In this document: in pieces, positions 16,899 to 26,956 of the stretch
Numbering within the stretch: position 1 is the stretch's first letter
Layout of the letters: every line of letters starts with the position of its first letter
Assembly (NCBI GenBank): GCA_015486135.1
Contig: WFSE01000002.1
Coordinates: 1-43,545, forward strand
Reading direction: 5' to 3'
Length of the DNA stretch: 43,545 nt
Source: Lentisphaeria bacterium
Lineage (GTDB): Bacteria > Verrucomicrobiota > Lentisphaeria > Victivallales > JAADHT01
Notes under the pieces: generated by a model
Told to the model about the DNA's origin: nothing
The model's database searches: none
Seen by the model: only the letters and a program-made list of their open reading frames with translations
Translations under genes and position numbers: made by a program

Positions 16899-16918
16899 GG
16901 ACTCACTGAATAATTGGC
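16899..16918 (-). repeat. Copy B of the dispersed 20-bp intergenic repeat
   Basis: Read on the minus strand this is GCCAATTATTCAGTGAGTCC, one base different from copies A (888-907) and C (38449-38468). It starts 3 nt after the stop of the GH2 gene and overlaps the left end of the MITE-like inverted repeat. Confidence 0.6.
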
Positions 16919-17045
16919 AAATGCTTAATAATTATTGGGTTAAGTCTGTTTTTAGCGGTGTCGTCTCTAGGGTTTTGGGAGCGATTCCCCCAAAAGCCTT
17001 GGAGACGACTACTCTTTTCTACTCAATCTAAGGCACTTGCCAATT
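16912..17045. repeat. MITE-like element or complex terminator after the GH2 gene
   Basis: Imperfect 18-bp inverted ends (16912-16929, AATTGGCAAATGCTTAAT; 17028-17045, whose complement reads AATTGGCAAGTGCCTTAG) enclose 98 nt. Inside is a long hairpin at 16960-17009: GTCGTCTC/GAGACGAC outside and TTTTGGG/CCCAAAA inside. The hairpin may terminate GH2 transcription; together with the inverted ends it also looks like a small non-autonomous element. No ORF is present. Confidence 0.4.
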
Positions 17046-17285
17046 CCGCGAAAGCCGATAATGGGCCATCGGCTGCGTTAATTTCACCTCGGAGTATGCC
17101 TATGCGCCGTCGGCTCATTGCCTAGCCACTAACCCTTTCTCGACTTTTTCAGCAATCCCTAATCTGTGGTTGGTGGACAGGGCAATTAGTAGGAGCATCG
17201 GGGTATTTGGGGGGCTTCCTTTTTTCCCCAAGCCACGGCGTTTGTCTTTATCTTCATAGTCCAATTTTTTGTCGTGGTGTCTTAA
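17046..17285. other. Convergent intergenic region with a second hairpin
   Basis: GCCGAT (17054-17059) and ATCGGC (17068-17073) form a 6-bp stem. The remainder up to the stop of the minus-strand gene at 17286 has no gene that I can support. Confidence 0.4.
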
Positions 17286-18740
17286 TCATTTCAGAGATGC
17301 GGGGCGTTCTGATGGCTTTGATATTCCTAAAACGATATCTGTGCCTTGCGTGAAAGGATGTTCCATATCGAATGTGGCGAAGTTGTCTGTCCTATCACTA
17401 CCTACGCCATATAAAAGATAATCCCCCTCTTTTTTGAGAAGCTCATGAGGGTGTTTATGGTCGAATTTGAGGTATTGGATACCATTGATTTTCGTAACGT
17501 TGGAGCCAAACACCCGTAGGAGGAGCCCATTATTCCGAAATGGATCGATTGGAACGGACTGGAGAAAGTTCGGAACAAGTTGAGAGAGTGTGTCGGGCAA
17601 GTGCTTCGTTTTCATTTTGTAACGTTCAATGGCGATAGCGCATTGGGACAACCGTATTTGTGTCAATAATTTTCCTAGGGAATAGGAGGCGCAGGAGATG
17701 TAGTAGTAGGACTTCAATATATAAGCGGAATCCGGAGAGTTTTTCCTTGCATTGTCCATGGTTGCCAGCGTGTCAATGACATCGGGGTAGTCATTGTTTT
17801 TAATCGTATCCAGATATGCTTTCCGCCATTCCGCCCAGCGTATGCGCTCGTTGGCGTGAATTCCCACCAGTTTCAAGCAATTTATGGTAAAAGAATTGTA
17901 TTTCGCCAGGTATTTTCCAGATCCAGTGTTTGTGGAATTGGCATTGCTTGCGATGTAATCAATCAAATCTTCAGTGGTGCCGTCAGCCGCCGCTGAAATA
18001 AAGCAGGTTTCACCTATGAATCCTGAAAGCAATCCTGATTTTGAGTCCAAGTTGCGCAATTCCTTATCGAACGCCATTAATTCCTTTTCAGGCAACTTGT
18101 CGTGTTCCAATAAGTTGTTAAGGCTCTTTAGTCCAATGGTTGAGCATGCTACGTGCACTAGGAAAGAAATAAGAGTCGGCTCATTTCGGATATGTAAGCC
18201 GATTTTTAAAATTGCGTGAATGTCTTCAATGGCGCGTTTTTCATCACCTTGGCTTTCCGCTAGAATGGCGTCCATGGACAACAGTCTCGCCCCTTGCCTT
18301 AACGGCGATAAATGAGGTAGCCTTGTAGTGGCTCCATTGGTGAGGTCAATAGGGAAACGGCAGAGTTTATGCGTGGTGGCTTTTCTTAAAAGCGCCAAGG
18401 CTTTTTTATGCGAATTCAGGTAGAATGCAATGTCGTTTTTGTCCTTTAGGTCATCCCAAATGGCAACGGTGTCGCAAGCCTTCAAAAAAGCTTTTTCCCC
18501 CCGGATATTGTCCTGGTAATTGTCAAACGCCTTTTGGTAGATAATGGCAGCGTTTTCCTGGTCGGGAACATAGGAGTAATATGCGTTTAGTTCTTCCAGC
18601 GTTACGGGATAACCCGCATTTCTAATCATTGCTTTCGCCTTTTGAACGCGGATATATTGCGTCCCCATGTAAATGCCGTAGGCGCACACGACGAATAGCG
18701 TCACGAGCAACAAAAAATTTCTATTGGCGATTTTTCCCAT
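17286..18740 (-). CDS. Membrane-anchored hypothetical protein with pseudopilin-like C-terminal region
   Basis: A 484-residue protein with one N-terminal membrane helix (about residues 8-27, NFLLLVTLFVVCAYGIYMG) followed by a large extracytoplasmic part. Shortly after the helix comes GYPVTLEELNAYYSYVPDQENAA, a pattern I associate with a family common in Planctomycetota and Lentisphaerota. Near residues 375-450 the segment AIERYKMKTKHLPDTLSQLVPNFL...PIDPF and then YLLYGVGSDRTDN resembles the C-terminal domain of type II secretion pseudopilins. The function is unknown. The gene is somewhat more AT-rich than its neighbours. It converges with the GH2 gene and follows mnmE on the same strand with a 112-nt gap. 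Confidence 0.7.
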   Translation of the reverse strand: MGKIANRNFLLLVTLFVVCAYGIYMGTQYIRVQKAKAMIRNAGYPVTLEELNAYYSYVPDQENAAIIYQKAFDNYQDNIRGEKAFLKACDTVAIWDDLKDKNDIAFYLNSHKKALALLRKATTHKLCRFPIDLTNGATTRLPHLSPLRQGARLLSMDAILAESQGDEKRAIEDIHAILKIGLHIRNEPTLISFLVHVACSTIGLKSLNNLLEHDKLPEKELMAFDKELRNLDSKSGLLSGFIGETCFISAAADGTTEDLIDYIASNANSTNTGSGKYLAKYNSFTINCLKLVGIHANERIRWAEWRKAYLDTIKNNDYPDVIDTLATMDNARKNSPDSAYILKSYYYISCASYSLGKLLTQIRLSQCAIAIERYKMKTKHLPDTLSQLVPNFLQSVPIDPFRNNGLLLRVFGSNVTKINGIQYLKFDHKHPHELLKKEGDYLLYGVGSDRTDNFATFDMEHPFTQGTDIVLGISKPSERPASLK

Positions 18741-18852
18741 GGCACTGTTAGTCGTCTCCCATCTTGTTTTATTAACGAATCCAATACGTTACTTTACCTT
18801 TTTGGATGTTGCAAGGGGGGATCAGGCGTGGGCAGTGTGGACGGGTGTTGGG

Positions 18853-20232
18853 TTATTTTCCGACGCAGAAGCGGCTGAAGATGTTGTCGAGGACATCCGG
18901 GGTAGCTGTTTCCCCGGTTATGACACCTAGCGCTTCGGCGGCGCTTCGGAGGTTCAGCGCGGCGATTTCCCATTCCTCGTTTCTTATGTCGCCAGGGGCG
19001 TTGTTCAAGGCGGCGATGGCGTTATCGACGAGCTCCGCGTGTCTCGCGTTAACGGCGATTTCTGGTTCCGGGTGTGGAGCGCCGCCCCATGCGAGGCGCT
19101 CCACGGCGTCAAGGAGTTGTTCCACTCCTTGTTCTTTGATGACCGAGCATTGGACGGTTTCGGCGGCGTTTGTCCGCGGAAGCCGCGGGATTTCCCCGGG
19201 GTCGAGGAGATCGATTTTATTCCATACGGCGAGGAGGCGTTTTGTTGTTTCCACGTGTTGCGTCATCACCTCCACCTCGTTTTCGGGTGGCTTTGACGAT
19301 GCGTCCAAAAGCCAAAGGATGATTCCCGCGCGCTCCAGGGATTCGATACTTTTGCCGATTCCGATACGTTCGATGGCGTTGTCGGCATCCCTGATCCCGG
19401 CGGTGTCGATAAGTTTTACGGGGATATTTCTGATTACGGCGGCTTCTTCCAACGTGTCGCGGGTGGTGCCGGGCGTTTCGGTGACGATGGCGCGTCCGAA
19501 TCCGAGGAGGAGGTTGAGCAGACTGGATTTCCCGGAATTGGGTCGGCCCGCTATGACGACATTGAGTCCGTCTCTGATGATGGCGCCGTCAGCTCTGGAT
19601 TTAACCAATTTGGATAGGGCTTCCGCGATTTCCGCGGTTTTTCGCGCGATTTCCGCGGGGGGCGCCCAATCAAGGTCTTCCTCGCAGAAGTCCATTCTAG
19701 ACTCGCATTCGGCTAGTATGTCGAGGAGCGACTTCCTGATGCTTTCTATTCTGCCACCTAGGGCGCCGGACATTTGTCTTTCGGCCAGGTGCAACGCGGC
19801 GGAGGTTTGGGCGTTTATTATATCGCAGACGGCCTCTGCCTGGGTAAGGTCCATTTTTCCGTTGAGAAATGCCCGGAGTGTGAACTCTCCTGGCTTCGCG
19901 TGTCTAGCGCCAGCCGCGATTATGGCGCCGAGGGTTTCTTTTGCGACAACCGCACCGCCATGGCAATGTAGTTCGACGACATCCTCGCCGGTGTAGCTGT
20001 TGGGGCCCGGCATAAAGACGGCGAGGGTTGGGTCGCCGTCTTTGTCACCGCGGGCGCCGCAGAGACCTAGGTGGAGGGTTCTCGCTGTTTTTGTCGATAG
20101 GGGGTGTAGGCCTTTCCATATTTTATTGGCGGATTGGAGCGCATTGGGGCCGGACAAGCGGATTACGGCTATAGCTCCTCCTGGTGGAGAGCATAGCGCC
20201 GCAATTGTTTCATTCAACCGTGTCGAGGGCAC
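18853..20232 (-). CDS. mnmE: tRNA uridine-5-carboxymethylaminomethyl modification GTPase MnmE
   Basis: With MnmG, MnmE modifies U34 of several tRNAs using tetrahydrofolate. The frame extends to 20400, but family similarity begins near NETIAALCSPPGGAIAVIRLSG. I choose GTG at 20232 (GGAGG 11 nt upstream), which also avoids overlap with the divergent TPR gene; this gives about 459 residues, the usual size. Visible features: N-terminal folate-binding domain with GPNSYTGEDVVELHCHGG and KPGEFTLRAFLNGKMDLTQAEAV; G1 GRPNSGKS at about 229-236; G2/G3 ETPGTTRDTLEE and DTAGIRD; G4 NKID; and the C-terminal CVGK with the catalytic cysteine. No mnmG is nearby. Confidence 0.93.
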   Translation of the reverse strand: MPSTRLNETIAALCSPPGGAIAVIRLSGPNALQSANKIWKGLHPLSTKTARTLHLGLCGARGDKDGDPTLAVFMPGPNSYTGEDVVELHCHGGAVVAKETLGAIIAAGARHAKPGEFTLRAFLNGKMDLTQAEAVCDIINAQTSAALHLAERQMSGALGGRIESIRKSLLDILAECESRMDFCEEDLDWAPPAEIARKTAEIAEALSKLVKSRADGAIIRDGLNVVIAGRPNSGKSSLLNLLLGFGRAIVTETPGTTRDTLEEAAVIRNIPVKLIDTAGIRDADNAIERIGIGKSIESLERAGIILWLLDASSKPPENEVEVMTQHVETTKRLLAVWNKIDLLDPGEIPRLPRTNAAETVQCSVIKEQGVEQLLDAVERLAWGGAPHPEPEIAVNARHAELVDNAIAALNNAPGDIRNEEWEIAALNLRSAAEALGVITGETATPDVLDNIFSRFCVGK

Positions 20233-20350
20233 TTGCAAATCCGCCTCCGCTAGGTATAGTTGCTCCGCAGGTGCTTGTTGCTCCTGTCGGGTATAGTGGT
20301 TAATATTAGTTTGCTTTCGTCGCAAGGCAATTGGTGAAGGGGAGAAAAGG

Positions 20351-21757
20351 ATGATAGAAGAGAAAACCGTTAGGGACATATCCTCCGCACTTAGAGGCAA
20401 TTTTCAGAATGCGATGAGTGCGGTAGATAAGAACAATGTCGATTACGCTATTCTGCTATTGAAGGGAATCGTTCAAAAGGAGCCTGGTTTTGTTGACGCC
20501 CGCAAGGAGCTTCGCAAGATGGAGCGGGTGAAACTGGCGAAGATGGGATTCATGTCGAAGAAGATGAGCGGCATGAAGGCTTCCGGGATAGCTGCCAAGG
20601 CTGGATTGCATGTCAAGAAAAATCCTCTTGAGGCGATGAAGCGCGCGGAGGAGGCCTTGGCGCTCAACCTGTCGAGTTTACCTGCTTTGAAGCTTCTAGC
20701 CCAGGCGGCTTTGGAGGAGGAGGCGTATTTTATCGCTATTGAAGCGCTCGAGCTGGCCTCCGAATTTTATCCCAAGGACGTGTCGGTGCTGGATTGGCTT
20801 GCGAAGGTATACGCTGATGCTGGACATGGATCGAAGACGCTTCAGATCAGGCAGAAGATAGCGGCGATGTTCCCTGGGGATTTGCAGAAACAGCAGGATG
20901 TCCGCGCGGCGGCGGCGCTTGCGACGATGGAAGAGGGGAAATGGGAGGACACGGAATCCGATTACCGGTCCAAGCTGAAGGACCAGGGGCAGGCCGTGAA
21001 GTCGGAGCAGGAGGATCGAATTGTTCGCAATGTGGACGATGTCAAAGAGGTTCTCGCCGAGTTGGAGGCCAAGTTGGCGTCCGGGGAAGACACGCTTGAG
21101 AACCGCCGGAAGTTGGCGGAGTTGTATCAGCGAGGTGGTGAGCCCGAGAAGGCGATAGAGCATTACGAGGCTGTTGTGGAGAAGATGGGGACGTTGGATC
21201 CTCATATAGACCAAGAGTTGGAGAAGTGCTACATAGCGCGTTACCAGTCGGCGATAGACGAATGGAATGCCTATGCGGAAGCGGATCCGTCGAAAAAGGA
21301 AGAGGCGGATGCGAACGTTGCCGAGCTGACATCCCAGATGGTGAATTTCCGTTTGGAGAAGGCGTTGGATCGGGTGAAGAACTACCCGAACGACACGGAG
21401 CTGAGGTTCCAGTTGGCGACCGTTTACTGGGAGAGCGGAGACGTGGACAATGCGTTGAAGGAGTTCCAGACGGCGCAGAAGAATCCTCATCGTCGTTTGG
21501 TTTCGTTGGTATATCTTGGTCGTTGTTTCTACGAGAAGGGGCAGTACGACATAGCGGTGGAGCAGTTCGAGAAGGCCATCGAGGGCATGGTTGGAATGAA
21601 CAAGGACAAGATGGACGCTATTTATTTCTTGGCCATGACTTTGGAGGCTATGGGGGATACGGAGAACGCGCTGGCTCGTTACAAGGAGATATACCAGGCG
21701 AAGATCGACTTCCGGGACGTGGAGGAGCGTATGTTGCGTCTCTCTGCCCAGAAGTGA
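20351..21757 (+). CDS. TPR-repeat protein
   Basis: A 468-residue, probably cytoplasmic protein without a signal peptide. The ATG is preceded by AAGGGGAGAAAAGG. Tetratricopeptide-like units are visible at about 25-55, 95-170, 245-285 (ENRRKLAELYQRGGEPEKAIEHYE) and 345-460 (LRFQLATVYWESGDVDNALKEFQ, LVYLGRCFYEKGQYDIAVEQFEKAIEG, YFLAMTLEAMGDTENALARYKE). The region between is highly charged. It probably acts as a protein-protein scaffold; partners are unknown. It starts a plus-strand run and is divergent from mnmE. Confidence 0.85.
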   Translation: MIEEKTVRDISSALRGNFQNAMSAVDKNNVDYAILLLKGIVQKEPGFVDARKELRKMERVKLAKMGFMSKKMSGMKASGIAAKAGLHVKKNPLEAMKRAEEALALNLSSLPALKLLAQAALEEEAYFIAIEALELASEFYPKDVSVLDWLAKVYADAGHGSKTLQIRQKIAAMFPGDLQKQQDVRAAAALATMEEGKWEDTESDYRSKLKDQGQAVKSEQEDRIVRNVDDVKEVLAELEAKLASGEDTLENRRKLAELYQRGGEPEKAIEHYEAVVEKMGTLDPHIDQELEKCYIARYQSAIDEWNAYAEADPSKKEEADANVAELTSQMVNFRLEKALDRVKNYPNDTELRFQLATVYWESGDVDNALKEFQTAQKNPHRRLVSLVYLGRCFYEKGQYDIAVEQFEKAIEGMVGMNKDKMDAIYFLAMTLEAMGDTENALARYKEIYQAKIDFRDVEERMLRLSAQK

Positions 21758-21829
21758 TGTTGGCGTTTTGATCGTTTAGTTGGTTGTTGTCGTGTTGATT
21801 GAGCGTGGTCCGCGGAGATAGGAGAAGCT

Positions 21830-22717
21830 ATGAGGAGCATTCCCGTGTTGAGTGCGAGGGGACATTCGTTAGCGGATGCGTACGAGGCCGCAGTTGTCGC
21901 GCTTTGGCGTGATGGGGTTCGAGTCAAGACACAGTATGACAAGCCTGGCGATCCCGAGAGTGTGGATTGCACGATGAACATCACGGTTGAGGATCCTTTG
22001 TCGGAACCGATGATCCACAAGGCGTTTCCCGGTGGGATTGAGGATTTGCGCGAGTATGTGATGGAGGTGAAAGGGGCGAAGGATCATTGGTGCAAGAATA
22101 TGAACGACCCTTCGGACGAGCGATGGGAGTACACCTATCATGGCAGGCTTGCCCGTTATGGGGTATGGCGCGAGTTGGTCGATGGCGAGTCGAAAGAGGT
22201 TGGTCCGTTTTTGGTGGACCAGATATCCGGGGTGATAAAAAAATTATCGGAACGTCCATTCACGCGCCAAGCGCAAATGATAACGTGGATGCCCAATCTC
22301 GATCCGGACGTGTTCGACCCTCCCTGTCTGCAATCGCTATGGTATAGGATACTGGAGGACGAGTCGGGGGTTTGGTGGTTGAACTGCAATGTCCGTTTTC
22401 GTTCGAACGATGCCTGGGGTGCTAACTTCATGAACATGTTTGGCTTTGCCAAGTTTAACGAGGAGGTCATTGCCGCCGGGGTTTCGGAGCGTTCTGGCCG
22501 CGAAGTCAGGCTTGCTCGAATGAACTGGCACGCTGATTCCTTCCACATTTACGGCAAGGACTTGAAGCAGGCGGAGGATCGTTTGTTCTCGAAGTTGGAG
22601 ACGACTTCTTTCGAGGACCGCGTATTTCGCTTGGACGACGAGATTATAGGCGAGATATACGCCGAGGCTGGTCAGAATGTTCTTGAGAAGATCAAGCGCT
22701 ACGACGACTCGCACTGA
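21830..22717 (+). CDS. Thymidylate synthase-family protein (divergent ThyA / dCMP hydroxymethylase fold)
   Basis: A 295-residue protein whose C-terminal two thirds match the ThyA fold: TRQAQMITWMPN (position of the phosphate-binding arginine pair, only one Arg kept), the catalytic cysteine in DPPCLQS, then NVRFRSNDAWGANFMN, in which the Arg-Ser-x-Asp and the Asn used for dUMP recognition align, and HADSFHIYGKDL for the His/Tyr nucleotide contacts. The N-terminal part lacks the usual RTGT phosphate loop and ELLWFL motif. It probably transfers a one-carbon unit from methylene-tetrahydrofolate to a pyrimidine nucleotide; whether it is the cell's thymidylate synthase is open. folC begins 67 nt downstream, which supports a folate-linked role. 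GGAGA precedes the ATG. Confidence 0.75.
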   Translation: MRSIPVLSARGHSLADAYEAAVVALWRDGVRVKTQYDKPGDPESVDCTMNITVEDPLSEPMIHKAFPGGIEDLREYVMEVKGAKDHWCKNMNDPSDERWEYTYHGRLARYGVWRELVDGESKEVGPFLVDQISGVIKKLSERPFTRQAQMITWMPNLDPDVFDPPCLQSLWYRILEDESGVWWLNCNVRFRSNDAWGANFMNMFGFAKFNEEVIAAGVSERSGREVRLARMNWHADSFHIYGKDLKQAEDRLFSKLETTSFEDRVFRLDDEIIGEIYAEAGQNVLEKIKRYDDSH

Positions 22718-22784
22718 AGCTTTCCTTGATATGCGGGGCTGGGTTTGAGCCGTCGCCATTGTCCGCAAGATTTTCCGAAGGTCC

Positions 22785-24077
22785 GTGATGACGAAGCATG
22801 GCATGTCCGACACTGTTTTCGGCGGGGTTTCCGACCGTTGTTTTGTCGAATCCTATTTTTCCGATTTGGAGTCTGGCGGTATCAAGCTTGGGCTTGAACG
22901 GATTGGGCGTTTGTTTTCCGGTTTGTTGGGAGGGGAGGTTGGTGGCAGGTACATCCATGTGGCGGGAACGAACGGGAAGGGTACGGTGGCGGCTTTTTTG
23001 GCTTCGGCGCTAAGCTTTTGCGGATACAGGACCGGGCTTTTCACGTCACCGCATCTTGTAAGCGTCCGCGAGAGGTTTCGTTTGGACGGGAGGGCCATTT
23101 CGTGGGGTGAGCTTGCGGGGCTTGTGTCGGATGTTCGGAAGTTTTTATTGGCCGAGGGGATGGGGAGCGAACTTGGGACGCCGACGTATTTCGAGATATC
23201 CGCGGTGTTGGCGGCGCGTTGGTTTGAGAATCGCAGGGCTGAATTCGTGGTTTGGGAGACGGGGATGGGGGGGAGGTGCGACGCCACGAATGTGATTGTT
23301 CCGGAGGTGTCGGTCATAACATCGATAGGTCTGGACCACGAGCGTTCTCTAGGTTCGTCGATAGTTGGTATAGCCGCTGAGAAGGCTGGAATAATCAAGA
23401 GGGGGGTACCGGTTTTTTTAGGATTTGATGTTCCGTCGGAGGCACGGGAGGTCGTCGCCGCTAAGGCCTTGGAAGTTGGGGCCGAGTTGTTCGAGATGGA
23501 GTGGTCGGCGTTGGATCGTTTTTCATGGATGACGCCTGGGTTTCGCCGTCGCGGGGCGGCGCTGGCCTATGCTGTTCTAGAGCATTTGGTCGAGCGTGTG
23601 GGGATTGACATTGGAGATGGGATGGCCGGGTTTGACGCTGTTCGTTGGCCTGGACGCTACGAGAAGCTTTCCGATGGTACGATAGTCGACGGCGCTCACA
23701 ATCCATCGGCGGCCGCATCGTTGTCGGAGGCGCTTGAAGAGGAGTTCCCCGGGCGGCGTTTTACTGTGGTTTTCGCATGTTCCGAGGATAAGGACGCCTT
23801 TGGAGTCATGGGAGAGCTTGCGCCGCTGGCGGCGGAGTTTATATTTCCCGAGTGCGTGAGGGCTTCCGCCAGTAGGGAATTCAAGTCCGCATCGGAGTTG
23901 GTTGGAATTGCCGAGGGCCTCGGGATTTCCTCCAGGCTGGTGTCGGACGTGGAATCCGCGTTGGCCGCGTCGAGCGGTAGTTCCGCGTTGGTCGTGGGGT
24001 CGTTGTATTTGGCGGGTGAAGTTCTGGAGATAGTCTCATCTAGGGAGAGCGCATGCGAAGTTCTTGATATTTATTGA
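22785..24077 (+). CDS. folC: Folylpolyglutamate synthase / dihydrofolate synthase
   Basis: A 430-residue Mur-ligase-family enzyme that adds glutamate to folates. Signatures: GRYIHVAGTNGKGTVAAFLAS (ATP-binding P-loop), GLFTSPHLVSVRERF, TYFEISAVLA, WETGMGGRCDATNV, SIGLDHERSLG and AAEKAGIIKRG in the central domain; WPGRYE and VDGAHNPSAAASL at the start of the C-terminal domain. The first start is GTG at 22785, followed at once by ATG, with GAAGG upstream. It follows the thymidylate-synthase-like gene, and the pair probably forms a folate-related transcription unit. Confidence 0.93.
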   Translation: MMTKHGMSDTVFGGVSDRCFVESYFSDLESGGIKLGLERIGRLFSGLLGGEVGGRYIHVAGTNGKGTVAAFLASALSFCGYRTGLFTSPHLVSVRERFRLDGRAISWGELAGLVSDVRKFLLAEGMGSELGTPTYFEISAVLAARWFENRRAEFVVWETGMGGRCDATNVIVPEVSVITSIGLDHERSLGSSIVGIAAEKAGIIKRGVPVFLGFDVPSEAREVVAAKALEVGAELFEMEWSALDRFSWMTPGFRRRGAALAYAVLEHLVERVGIDIGDGMAGFDAVRWPGRYEKLSDGTIVDGAHNPSAAASLSEALEEEFPGRRFTVVFACSEDKDAFGVMGELAPLAAEFIFPECVRASASREFKSASELVGIAEGLGISSRLVSDVESALAASSGSSALVVGSLYLAGEVLEIVSSRESACEVLDIY

Positions 24078-24109
24078 TTTTTCCGGACTAGGATTTGGAG
24101 GTGTTTGTT

Positions 24110-25635
<1,526 letters not shown>

Positions 25636-25684
25636 ATGCGGCGGGGGCTTGCAACCTTCTTTTGGCGACGTTAGCTTATTGATT

Positions 25685-26257
25685 ATGGAAGAGCATTTCG
25701 TACACGAGTCCAGCTATGTCGATTCCGGTTGTGAGATAGGGCCGGGGACGAAGATATGGCATTTCTGCCATGTGCTGTCTGGTGCCAAGATTGGATCGGA
25801 TTGTGTTTTGGGTCAGAACGTCTGCGTGGCACCGACAGTGGTGATAGGAAATCGCTGCAAAATTCAGAACAATGTATCCCTGTATGACGGGGTGGTGTTG
25901 GAGGACGAGGTTTTTTGCGGGCCGTCGATGGTGTTCACCAATGTTATAAATCCGCGGGCCGATGTCGAGCGTAAGCACGAATACAGGCGGACGGTTTTAC
26001 AACGGGGTTGCACGATTGGTGCCAATGCCACGATAGTTTGCGGTAATACCATAGGCGAGAGGGCGATGGTTGGCGCTGGAGCGGTGGTGACGCGGGATGT
26101 TCCCGCCAGGGCGCTGGTGGTTGGAGTGCCGGCGAGGGTTGCTGGTTGGATTTGCGATTGCGGGGTGGGGTTGGAATTCGATGGTGCCCGTGCGGTTTGC
26201 GCGGAGTGCGACAAGACATACGAGTTGGTCGACGACCGTTGCCGGTTGTTGGATTGA
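25685..26257 (+). CDS. Left-handed beta-helix (hexapeptide) N-acetyltransferase, WlbB/WbpD type
   Basis: About 190 residues from ATG 25685 (an in-frame start at 25649 exists). Hexapeptide repeats run from GCEIGPGTKIWHFCHV through IGSDCVLGQNVCVAPTVVIGNRCKIQNNVSLYDGV to CTIGANATIVCGNTIGERAMVGAGAVVTRDVPARALVVGVPARVAGW, as in WbpD/WlbB enzymes that acetylate a UDP-3-amino-uronic acid for surface polysaccharide. KIQNNVS and the VFTNVINPRA loop fit this group. After the barrel come CDCG and CAEC, a C-terminal zinc-ribbon seen in some relatives. The donor should be acetyl-CoA. No partner sugar genes lie beside it. Confidence 0.85.
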   Translation: MEEHFVHESSYVDSGCEIGPGTKIWHFCHVLSGAKIGSDCVLGQNVCVAPTVVIGNRCKIQNNVSLYDGVVLEDEVFCGPSMVFTNVINPRADVERKHEYRRTVLQRGCTIGANATIVCGNTIGERAMVGAGAVVTRDVPARALVVGVPARVAGWICDCGVGLEFDGARAVCAECDKTYELVDDRCRLLD

Positions 26258-26311
26258 TTTGCTTTCGACGATTTTTTTATTTGGCAACCGTTTGCGCAGA
26301 GGGAGGTTGAT

Positions 26312-26836
26312 ATGGCTGTGGATGCTATAAGGGATGCGATTAAAGACGTGGTTGATTTCCCCAAGGAGGGGATAGTTTTCAAGGATATAACCCCGGTTTT
26401 GAGGTCCGAGAAGTTATTTGAGGAGGCTATTGACTTGCTGGTTGCTCCTTACATGGACTCGCCTCCGGATTGCGTGGTTGGGATAGAGTCTCGAGGTTTT
26501 ATATTTGGCTCTGCGATGGCACTGAGGCTTGGAACTGGTTTTGTTCCAATCAGGAAGAAGGGGAAATTACCTCGGGAAACTTTCGAGGAGTCGTACGAGT
26601 TGGAGTACGGAGAGGCGACGATAGAGATTCATCGCGATGCGTTGAAGCCTGGCGAGCGGGCGGTCTTGGTGGATGATCTTCTCGCCACGGGCGGGACGGC
26701 GCGGGCCGCCTTGGGATTGCTGGAACGTCTTGGAGTCGAGGTGGTTGGCGTGGATTTTCTGGTGGAATTGACATTTTTAAACGGCAGGGAGCGGTTGTCC
26801 GGGTATCCGGTCAATGCGCTAATCGCTTTCGACTGA
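26312..26836 (+). CDS. apt: Adenine phosphoribosyltransferase
   Basis: This 174-residue cytoplasmic salvage enzyme makes AMP from adenine and PRPP. Signatures are FPKEGIVFKDITPVL, GIESRGFIFGSAMA, GFVPIRKKGKLPRET and the PRPP-binding VLVDDLLATGGTARAA. Length is standard and GGGAGG precedes the ATG. It follows the acetyltransferase gene by 54 nt on the same strand. Confidence 0.96.
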   Translation: MAVDAIRDAIKDVVDFPKEGIVFKDITPVLRSEKLFEEAIDLLVAPYMDSPPDCVVGIESRGFIFGSAMALRLGTGFVPIRKKGKLPRETFEESYELEYGEATIEIHRDALKPGERAVLVDDLLATGGTARAALGLLERLGVEVVGVDFLVELTFLNGRERLSGYPVNALIAFD

Positions 26837-26877
26837 CCGTTTCAATGTTATTCCGACAGTAAAAACGCGGAAACGGT

Positions 26878-26906
26878 TTGGCAAACATTGCGATGCGTGT
26901 TAGATT
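26878..26906 (+). promoter_or_regulatory. Putative sigma70-type promoter for the metallophosphoesterase gene
   Basis: TTGGCA (5/6 match to -35), 17-nt spacer, TAGATT (-10, 4/6). It lies about 50 nt upstream of the ATG at 26957. The -10 hexamer equals that of the putative atp promoter. Confidence 0.5.
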
Positions 26907-26956
26907 GCGTCTAGTCGTTGTTCTAAGAGGGACAGGAAAGCAAATGGTCTTGTAAA

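Noticed and set aside
20233-20400. N-terminal extension of MnmE to 20400
   Set aside because: The extra 56 residues have no family similarity and would overlap the divergent TPR gene; GTG 20232 gives the usual length.
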